Under the pieces are notes generated by a model. The model made no database searches and was not told the DNA's origin. It saw only the letters and a program-made list of their open reading frames with translations. 64,000 bases of DNA. It comes from Gremmenia infestans (lineage: Eukaryota > Ascomycota > Leotiomycetes > Helotiales > Hamatocanthoscyphaceae). The stretch lies in assembly GCA_032629725.1 (NCBI GenBank), contig JAFEVB010000002.1, positions 682,001 to 746,000 of the forward strand, read 5' to 3'. Positions 55,763-64,000 of the stretch are shown in pieces (positions within the stretch are counted from its first letter, which is position 1; each line of letters opens with the position of its first letter). The position numbers and the translations under genes are program-made.

Positions 55763-57758
55763 TTATCCAGGGTAAGCAGCCCCATCACCCCTCGGATCAC
55801 TTCCCGCCGAATACACATGAACACCATCCTCAACATGACTTCTAATCAACTGCCCCCTCCCAAACACACCCCTCGCATACCCCGTCACAAGCTCCGCCTC
55901 ATGCCCCATAGCCTTCAACTCAGCCACAACCTTCTCACTAATCCCCTCCTCCAAAAACACCTTCCGCCCATGCCCATCACCAGGCATCTCCTCGGCGCCG
56001 ATGCAGAAGCGCGGTGCGTCTAGCGCTGCCTGCGGGTTGTATTTGAACGCGATCATGTTGAGCAGGACTTGCACGTGGCCTTGCGGTTGCATGAAGCCGC
56101 CCATGACGCCGTATACGGAGTGCAAGCTCCCGTCATGCACATTCGTGATCATCGCCGGGATGATAGTATGGTAGGGTCTCTTGCCCGGCGCGATCGCATT
56201 CGCATGTCCCGGATCCAACCTGAAATTGCCGCCGCGGTTCTGCAGCACGAAGCCGCAGCCTTTCGGGATGATGCCGGAGCCGAAACCGTGGAAGTTGGAG
56301 TTGATGAACGAGATGGCGTTGCCGTGCTTGTCGCTGACGGCGAAGTAGACCGTGTCGCTGTGGTTGTGGGCTGGGCTGCCGTGGTCGTAGATCTTGTCTG
56401 AGGCTTTCGTCGCGTCGAAGAGCTGGGCTCGTTCGGCGAGGTATGGCTTCGAGATCAGCTCGGCGGTGGGGACTTTGGAGAGGTTTGGGTCTGCAACCCA
56501 CCAGCTTGCGTCGGCGAATGCGATGCGGAGGGACTCGATGATGGCGTGGAGGTAGGCTGTTGAGTTATGTTCCTCCTGCTGGAATTTGGGGATTTTGCCT
56601 TGCTCCTCGAGCGCTTCCAGTATACCGAGAGCCATCAGTGCCACGATTCCTTGGCCGTTGGGAGGGTGTTCCCAGATCTCGACTCCGTGGTTGTCTTCGT
56701 TGCTTCCTTGGCCTGCTACTCCATCGACGTATTTTACTTTCGTCTCCGTGTAACCTTGGCCTTTGAAAATGTAGGAAATGGGTTCTACGGGTTCAGTTCC
56801 TGCCTCCATGTGTTTTGTGAGATCATCAAGTTCAAGGAACCCTCCTCGGTCTTTCGTAACTTTGATGATCGCTTCAGCAATCCTTCCGGTATAAAACCCT
56901 TTCTTCCCATCTTTGGCTAGAGCTCGAAAGGTTGCTGCAAGACCTGGGTTTTTGAAAAGCTCGCCCGGTCTTGGCCCGCGGTAACCCTCAGGGGCGTTTG
57001 TGTCTTCTTTCAAAAGCTCAGAAAAGTTGGGTGATGCCTTCTTTAATTCCTTCTCTCCATTTCTCCACTAGCAGGCATTTAGTAAGGGGGTAAACGAAGA
57101 TATCAGAACGCGACGTACCATGGTGGAAGATAATTCAGACAATGGAAAACCTCTTTCTGCCAGCTCTATAGCAGGTGCCAATATCTGCTCCATGGATACC
57201 TTTCCACTTCCAAACCTTTCAACAGTGTCAACCCAGCCAGCTGCAGCGCCAGGAACAGTAACTGCATGAACACTTCGTAGTGGAACTTCGCCCTTCTCCC
57301 CATCTTTCAATCCGAGATCCTTTCGTATGTCCTCTAGATTACATTTCATACCAGCACGACCAGAACCATTCATGGCGTCAATTTTCTTCGTTTTAGCATT
57401 GTAATATAAACAAAACATATCGCCTCCAATTCCAGTCGAGCTGGGCTCAGTTAAATTCAGCCCAGCAGCTTCGAACCATTAGCAAAGACCAATTCATCTC
57501 ATAAATTAGATTATATTTACCAACAGCTACCGCAGCATCCTAAACTCATCAGCATTTTTTGGCATTGGAAAGTGGGGTGGACAGTATCCTTACAGCAGCA
57601 TTTCCACCAGCATCAAGTATTTTGAGTCCGCATCTTGCAGCTAAAGGTTGTGTACAAGCAATCATGCCCTCAGTACTATGTACAACACTTCTTCTACTTG
57701 GGAAGGATTGGAATTCCGGATCCTCAGCCGGGTATACAGAAGCAAGATTCAAAGGCAT
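55763..57758 (-). CDS. Gamma-glutamyltranspeptidase-like hydrolase
   Basis: N-terminal nucleophile hydrolase that removes the gamma-glutamyl group from glutathione and related peptides after self-cleavage. Exons 57758-57594, 57539-57521, 57468-57119 and 57067-55763 encode 612 residues. Exon 2 is a 19-base micro-exon needed to build GGNAADAAVAVAAGLNLTEP. The large-subunit signature STGIGGDMF is intact. The small subunit should begin at the Thr of DTVYFAV (about residue 417), and downstream NSNFHGFGSGI and MGGFMQPQGH are canonical. No signal peptide or membrane anchor is visible, unlike secreted GGTs; the start MPLNLASVYPAE resembles the cytosolic YwrD-like branch. It is divergent from the release-factor gene. 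Confidence 0.93.
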
Positions 57759-58088
57759 TTTGATTCAGGTTAAAGCTGTTGGAGATAACTTAAGTTTTAA
57801 TTCAAAATAGAGTAGTATAACAAAAAAGAAAGGATGCTGGGTAAAATAAATATATAATAATAAATCAACTCCTCAGCTGTATATGTAAAGATTTTCAAAT
57901 CTGGTCCCAATGACTCCAATGGTGGGGGGGAAGACGGTCGGCACGCCCCGCGGCGAACGACGGCCCATCGGATGGCAGAAAACACGTTATTTCCTGATGG
58001 GGAGGCGGAGAAATTGATTGACAGGGGTATTGGTAGAAAAGTTTTGGAGACATTCAGGAGAGCGAGACAAGCTTCAGTTCAATCGATT
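57759..58088. promoter_or_regulatory. Divergent promoter, GGT and mitochondrial RF1
   Basis: 330 bases between divergent ATGs, AT-rich at the GGT side (57790-57880). In-frame upstream ATG at 57972 of the release-factor direction is not in the same frame as the chosen start region without interruption, so I treat it as leader. Confidence 0.4.
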
Positions 58089-59428
58089 ATGTTTGGAGCT
58101 CCCTGGATCTGCAGACGATGTATAAACACATGTCTAAAGCCTGGTAGAAGGCGACTTATACGATTCTCAAGCACTGGTAAAGGTAAATAAGCAATTCCCT
58201 CCGCCACGTCCGAACATGGTCTCACATCAACACAGCAAATCATGCTTCCTTTTCGCCGGCATTGCTCGCGCGAGCGCGCAACATGGCCTTGGAACACGAT
58301 CGATTGAGCGAAGAAACGGCCGAGAAGTTTGATTCCAAGATCGCGAAACGAGTGGGGGAATTGAGTCGCGTCACAGAGGCTCTGAAAGAATGGGAAGATA
58401 CACAGAGCTCCATCGAGGAGCTTCGCGGCCTCATTCACGACCCCACGACCGACCAAGAACTCCGGGATCTCGCAGAAGATGACCTGGCCGAGACACGAAC
58501 TCAACTAGAGGAATTGTCACAGAAGCTAGCTATTTCGCTTACGCCCAAACATCCGTTCGAAGACATGCCTTGTCTGATGGAAATCCGGCCCGGGGCAGGA
58601 GGAGGAGAAGCAGCGATATTCGCGAATGATCTATTGCGGATGTATAAGGCGTACTGCATGCGGAAGAAAATGCGCGTCTCGGTGATGAAATACGAGACTG
58701 CGGATGGGATGGGGGATGGCAGCGGCCAGGCACCCCTCTCGGAAGCTATCTTAGAGATCGAAAGTGCAGGCGCATACGGACAGTTGAGAAGCGAAGCTGG
58801 AGTCCACCGTGTGCAGCGTGTGCCGGCGACTGAAGCTAAAGGGCGGGTGCACACAAGTGCTGTTAGTGTACTAGTTTTGCCCAGCTTGCCTTCGAATGGG
58901 AATGAGGGCCAGGAACTGAACCAGGCGGATTTGACGGACCCTGAGAGCGATTACTATGTCAATCCTACGGATGTGCGAACGGATGTTATGCGTGCACGAG
59001 GGGCAGGTGGCCAGCATGTCAATACTACGGATTCAGCAGTTCGGTTGACCCACATTCCTACCAATACTGTTGTCGCTATGCAGGATTCACGGTCACAGCA
59101 TCAGAACAGAGAGAAAGCATGGCAGTTGCTCAGGTCGAAGTTGGCGCAGGCGAGGAGGGAGGCGAGGGAGGAAGAGGTGGCCAAAGTGAGGAGGAGCGTG
59201 ATGGGAGTTGCGCAGATGGGGAGAGAGAATAAAGTGAGGACGTATAATTGGCAGCAGCAGAGAGTCACGGATCACAGGAGTGGACTTACTATTCACCATC
59301 TTGATGATGTTATGGAAGGGGGTGACGAGCTGGATACGGTAATTGACAGTGTAAAGACTTGGTTTGGAGAGCAAGAAATGCTCACGTTGCTTGCTGAGGA
59401 AGAAGAAACCAATAGAAAGACAAAATAG
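58089..59428 (+). CDS. mrf1: Mitochondrial peptide chain release factor 1
   Basis: Class I release factor that reads UAA/UAG in the mitochondrial matrix and triggers peptidyl-tRNA hydrolysis. Two exons, 58089-58182 and 58236-59428, encode 428 residues. The N-terminus MFGAPWICRRCINTCLKPGR is basic and arginine-rich, as expected for import. The coiled N-terminal domain (EHDRLSEETAEKF) is followed by LMEIRPGAGGGEAAIFA and the hydrolysis motif RGAGGQHVNTTDSAVRLTH, with GGQ at about residues 288-290. NREKAWQLLRSKL and RTYNWQQQRVTDHR complete the family pattern. The tripeptide that recognises the stop codon lies in EAGVHRVQRVPATE (PAT, the standard RF1 form). Its 3' end is 220 bases from the next gene. 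Confidence 0.95.
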
Positions 59429-59648
59429 AAGGAATACCTCAGTCTGCCTCATTCAATCTTACAATATTACTCCTGTGCGGAGATGAAAATGCACGTGAGT
59501 CTTGAGAACATCCGTGAATCTCTTCTTTCAGCCGTCATGGATAAATGAAGCCTTTCACCCCGCGCCGCCTATGAACTCCTCACACCACCTTGTCTTACGA
59601 AACTAGAATCGTCGCTATTTGTCCTACATTCAGCTCCAAAATGCCACG

Positions 59649-60621
59649 ATGCCGCCGTCTGCAATTTACACATCGGTCCCCAATGACGAGAACTCCAAAG
59701 AACAACCGCGCCTAAGACCACACACCCGCAGGCTCTTCTCATTCAGTGGCTCTAGTATCTGTGTCTTCTCGTGTCTCTTGGCACTGACATTGATATGTTT
59801 CGGGGTGGGCTTTCACGTAGGGAGAAAATGGGACAGTTGGGCTTCGACATCGAAGAAGGCCCCCTGGGAGATAGAGAGGGAGGATGGACTGTTGGACCCG
59901 CAAGTAATTATTGGTGCCAGTATGTACATCGGGGAAGTACACTGAGATGGAGCTGATCATGGAATAGTCCCTAGGAAAGATCTTATGTTCCAGTTCCCGT
60001 CTGGCTATGAAGATGAAGGGATTGAGGGAGATAAAATTTGGAATCATCTCATGCCTCGTGAGTTTATAGAATCATATCTAGGAAATGTAATAATGGGCAA
60101 TACAGTCGGCTCGGGTTTCCTGCGTGTCCCTCATCCGAGAAGATATGCTATGCCGCGGAGTAAGAAAGTTGAGAATGATATTGAGGAGGCCGAGATATAT
60201 TCGGTGTCCATGACACATCAGTTACATTGCTTGGTATACGAATCCCCTCTCTATTGGATTTTAAAACTGAGACATGTAATAGGGAGTTATAAGGGACGTA
60301 ATAACCAAATATTCCAAGGGAGATAAATCCAGGTTTGCGGGTGCTGGTCATGAGTATCACTGTCTCGACTACAGTGAGTTCTCCACGCTCCAGAACCTTT
60401 TAGAGCAGTAAAGTAACATAACGGACTCAGTTCGGCAAGCAATCCTGTGTGCAGGAGACACGACCCTAGATCATGCTGAGGTTGAGTATAATGCAGATGG
60501 AAGTGAGCTGAAGTATGGCTTCACTGGAGCTAATGCTACGCATCGATGTAGAGACTGGGAGGCTATCAAAGAGGTGCTGATTGAGAAACGACTGGATAAC
60601 AAGACTGGAATACTATTTTAG
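59649..60621 (+). CDS. UstYa-family (DUF3328) oxidase-like protein
   Basis: Members of this family catalyse oxidative cyclisation of fungal RiPPs (ustiloxin, asperipin, phomopsin) and act on other secondary-metabolite substrates. Exons 59649-59919, 59968-60233, 60283-60373 and 60431-60621 join in phase to 272 residues. A short cytosolic head is followed by one membrane helix (about residues 33-55, ICVFSCLLALTLICFGVGF). Both HxxHC motifs are intact: HQLHCL (174-179, at the exon 2-3 junction) and HEYHCLDY (202-209), followed by IRQAILCAGDTTLD and CRDW. Exon 3 is only 91 bases. The nearest neighbours are the release factor and a carboxypeptidase. Many such genes exist outside any cluster, so product and role are open. 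Confidence 0.92.
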
Positions 60622-61772
60622 AAAATAGTCCCCTATTTACTATTCTCGAATTGCCTAGGAGAAAAAGAATGCATCTTGGGCCGTGGCAAAATCATTCTAT
60701 TCTACTGTATTCTCGAGGATTTTGCGGGTGCGGCAAAAATATACAATAATAATGAAGGGATTCCGTTCCGCAAATGCCGTTGAAATCGGCAGATTGGCGG
60801 GGGTGGCGCACGGGAAGAGATTCCACAGCGTTGAACGCCTTTTAAACTCAAAAACACTTCATCAACACCACGATCTCGACTTTCGAGGTAGAAGGCGCGG
60901 GAGAACATTAATGCGCTCTGTTTTGATTGCTGGGAAAGCTTGTCAGCTTCACATCCCATCATTGTTTATACGAGATTACCGGTACTCAAGATTATCCGCT
61001 CCACCGCACGCACCATTTACCAGGTGATTATTGTTACCTAAACAAGGAAGGTTATCACCAGCCGGTTGATTGGCGCCGGTACTGTGATAACGGTAGAATG
61101 TTGTCAGAGAATCATCTCAAGCCTTTTGCAAATGGAACCCGCCGCCGTGGGAAAGAGGTTTGTGGCATTTGTTCCAGCAAGGAAGCTGCAATCCGGCGGG
61201 GACGGGAACTTGGGATGAGGCTACACTAGAAGCGGCATGGAACTTGTATACTTTGCTAGAAATGGCAGGTCCAAATGTCCATTCAACGGGCCAGGCTGAC
61301 CAAAGCAAGGACGAACCACCATCCACTGAGAGCAGAGAGCTGTATCTCCAGACCATGATCTTGGATAGAAGTGCCGTAATCCGATTGGAACCTCAGCACT
61401 GCACTGCACTGCACCTCCCATGTCTGGCGCAAGGCACGAGAAGCACGGCTGCGTACCCCTCCACGGCGGGCCCGAGGATTGGCTCACTCGATTAATTTGG
61501 GACAAGGCTTTATATTTTATGCAAGGGTAGTATCTGGGATAGTACCTAGATAGTACCTTGCCCCCTCGTCATTAAGTTCTTTTGGCCCGGGGAGCTTCTC
61601 TTTTCTCAAGCTGTGTAAGGACTCTAGAAGAAGATAAAAAGCCTTGTACTCCCCCCGCCCCGGTTTGTCCTATCTCTCGAGAAGTATAAGATATCCTGCT
61701 TGCTTCGTTGTATTGTCAGTTCTTATATATTCTTGCAATTCAGGTTTCCTGATTGACCAATCTCTTGTTAAG
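60622..61772. other. Spacer between UstYa-like gene and carboxypeptidase
   Basis: 1.15 kb. I looked here for a precursor peptide (signal sequence plus repeated core separated by KR sites) and found none. Two chance frames (60683-61027, 61160-61495) lack any such organisation. The last 200 bases hold the carboxypeptidase leader. Confidence 0.55.
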
Positions 61773-63764
61773 ATGCGTTTCTCAACTTGTCTTTCTGCAT
61801 TGGCAATCGCAGCTGGTCTAGTATCCGCAGCTCACCATTCGGGAAGAAGCTTGCAGCATGTAGGCAAGGCCGACAAGCCGCGGAATCATGCTAAAAGAGC
61901 ACAACCTCAAGGCCAGCAGCAGACCCGCAGGGACACTTCTCGATACCTCACCAATTCCAGTTCCAGTAAGAAGAAATTTGATCCCAAGTTAAGGCTTGTA
62001 CTTATATACTTTTAGAATACGTCGTAAATGGAACTGGGATTCCCGAGGTGGACTTCGACATTGGAGAAAGTTATGCTGGTCTAATGCCAATTTCAAAGAA
62101 GAAGAACGAGACCAGAGAACTATACTTCTGGTTCTTCCCTTCTGAAAATGTCGATGCCTCAGATGAGATCTTGATCTGGCTCAATGGCGGCGTAAGTTCT
62201 CGCAATCTCCATATTATTATAATAACATTCTCTGTGACTTGCCGAACCGAAGTTGTGCTAACGCAATACTACAGCCAGGTTGCTCATCCCTCGAAGGTCT
62301 TTTCCAAGAAAACGGCCCCTTCATTTGGCAATACGGCACGCTCAAGCCTGTGTCTAACCCATATACTTGGGTAAACCTTACCAACGTGGTCTGGGTTGAA
62401 CAGCCAGTTGGTACTGGGTTTTCGCAAGGTACTCCTACTGCTACCAGTGAAAAGGATGTTGCAGAGCAGTTCCTTGGGTTCTGGAAGAACTTCGTGGACA
62501 CGTTCGACCTGAAAGGACGTAAAGTTTTTATTACTGGGGAGAGTTATGCCGGTTACTATGTTCCTTATATCGCAGATGCTATGCTGAATAAGAACGATAC
62601 CAAGGTGGGTTTGACCAGACTCGCAAAATAAGGGAAATGCTAATAGATCTCAGTATTTCAACGTTGAAGCTACTATGATATATGACCCTTCAACCTCATC
62701 TGACGTTATCCAAGAGCAGATCCCAGCCGTCCAGTTTGTTGATTACTGGGGAGGCTTGTTCCCATTCAATGACACATTGTATGAACCCTCGCCCCTCATA
62801 TTCGTCAAGATGCTAACATGCCTCTAGTAAGGCTCAACTCCATAATATGTCAGCCTCCTGCGGTTACGACGATTACATCAGCAAATACTTGACCTTCCCT
62901 CCTCCCGGGCCTTTCCCAGTTGAGCTTCCAGGCACTGATGAGAATGGAGATACCACCGACGCATGCGATGTTTTCGATGCCATCTACAACGAGATCTTCT
63001 ACGTGAACCCTTGCTGGGATATCTATCAAGTTGCTACAACTTGCCCCGAGCTATGGGACGTCTTGGGCTTTCCCGGGTCCTTCAGCTATGTCCCAGCAGG
63101 AGCAGAAGTCTACTTCAACAGAACCGATGTGCAGAAAGCCATCAACGCGCCTCTGATCGAGTGGAACGAGTGCACGAACACAGAAGTGTTTGTAGGTGGT
63201 CAGGACAACAGCCCCCCATCCGGTCTGAGCGTCCTCCCTGGAGTTATCGAACGAAGCAAGCGTACTATTATCGGACACGGTGCTCTCGACATGGTGCTCA
63301 TCTCAAACGGCACCCTTCTCATGATCAACAACATGACGTGGAACGGTGCTCAGGGCTTTCAAAGCAAGCCTTCTGACCCGTTCTACGTGCCCTATCATTC
63401 TGAGGGCTACTCGCCGAATTTCGGAGAGAGCGATCCCGCGCTCTCAGTCGTCGCCGCGTCCGGCGTTTTTGGAACCACGCATACAGAGAGAGGTTTGACT
63501 TGGGTCAGCATTGATCTTTCCGGTCATAGTAAGTCCTCCTTTCCTTGCCCTCTTTCCAAGTAAATCACTCTTCTCTTCACTAACTCACACACCACAGTGG
63601 TCCCACAGTACGCACCCACAGCCTCGTACAGACACCTCGAGTTCCTCCTCGGGCGAATCGACTCCCTATCCAGCACCGTCCCCTTCACCACCGATAACAC
63701 GCCTCAACCAGACGTCCCACTTGGATTTGGCACCGGTCCACCTACGAGGAGGACGAAGATGTAG
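61773..63764 (+). CDS. Secreted serine carboxypeptidase, family S10
   Basis: Extracellular or vacuolar exopeptidase releasing C-terminal amino acids. Exons 61773-61965, 62016-62191, 62275-62604, 62654-62778, 62828-63528 and 63598-63764 encode 563 residues. Residues 1-18 (MRFSTCLSALAIAAGLVS) are a signal peptide, followed by a basic pro-region with dibasic KR and RR sites. Substrate-binding and catalytic motifs are intact: WLNGGPGCSSLEG, the nucleophile in GESYAGYYVPY (Ser about 212), the acid in GHGALDMVLISNG (Asp about 428) and the base in GHMVPQYAP (His about 508). Many Asn-x-Ser/Thr sites suggest heavy glycosylation. It is the last complete gene of the window. Confidence 0.94.
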
Positions 63765-64000
63765 ATGCGAATATAGAAATGCATGGATGGACAGATATGT
63801 GCTTTTGAATTCGCAAGTTATGTTATAATTATAATATATGAAAAAGTAATATACATGATTTATGGTTTACGAAACTCCCTTCCTCCTTCTATGGAGTAAG
63901 ATGATTTCCACTTTCACAAGACAGGTAGCCAGATGAATATCAGTCAGTGACCATGCATCTCGCTCGATATATGTTATATATATTGTACCATACCCTGTCT
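63765..64000. other. Right-edge 3' flank
   Basis: AT-rich sequence after the carboxypeptidase stop with ATAATTATAATATATG, consistent with a polyadenylation region. No gene is visible before the edge. Confidence 0.5.

Noticed and set aside
60622..61772. RiPP precursor peptide next to the UstYa-like gene
   Set aside because: No frame with a signal peptide and repeated cores separated by KR or KK sites.
1..64000. tRNA genes, rRNA, CRISPR arrays, phage or bacterial mobile elements
   Set aside because: I saw no cloverleaf with a TTCGA T-loop in the right place, and the DNA is eukaryotic nuclear, so CRISPR arrays and phage are not expected.

Overview
The window looks like nuclear DNA of a filamentous ascomycete (Pezizomycotina). 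Genes are split by short GT-AG introns, mostly 45-100 bases, often with a CTAAC/CTGAC-like branch site. There are no operons, and the gene set is fungal: class III chitin synthase, a GH131 glucanase with a CBM1 cellulose-binding tail, a UstYa-type oxidase, an S10 carboxypeptidase and fungal sugar and amino-acid permeases. The GH131-CBM1 enzyme suggests a plant-associated or saprotrophic lifestyle. A leotiomycete is my guess, unproven. All exon joins below were worked out by hand from splice sites, reading phase and family conservation.

Layout. 0-12.5 kb is an uptake and secretion zone: a left-edge coding fragment, a hexose transporter (3.2-5.2 kb), an AT-rich repeat relic that looks RIP-mutated (5.4-6.0 kb), an amino-acid permease with ten exons, and the GH131 glucanase. 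12.5-19.7 kb is gene-poor, with one conserved protein of unknown function (12.5-14.1 kb) and one Ser/Pro-rich protein (15.4-16.1 kb). 19.7-29 kb is housekeeping: Rtf1 (Paf1 complex), Coq7 and a very large intronless phospholipase D. 29.6-34.2 kb holds an alpha/beta hydrolase, a small F-box-like protein, a DUF218 protein and a low-molecular-weight tyrosine phosphatase. 35.5-43.1 kb holds the chitin synthase, a newly assembled 99-residue membrane protein, and Sly1. 44.7-50.5 kb holds a large protein with TFIIS-N-like, RVxF and CCCH elements that I interpret as the fungal PNUTS/Ppn1 equivalent, and ribosomal protein eL42. 51.5-63.8 kb holds a cytochrome P450, a SAP-domain membrane protein, a gamma-glutamyltranspeptidase, mitochondrial release factor 1, the UstYa-family protein and a secreted serine carboxypeptidase.

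Most genes are independent housekeeping units. The one grouping that might be functional is the right end, where a P450, a gamma-glutamyltranspeptidase, a UstYa homologue and a peptidase lie within 12 kb. They are interrupted by housekeeping genes and I found no precursor peptide, so a RiPP-type cluster is only a weak hypothesis. The two items I find most worth following up are the two-exon 99-residue membrane protein at 39971-40362 and the PNUTS-like protein at 44732-48537.
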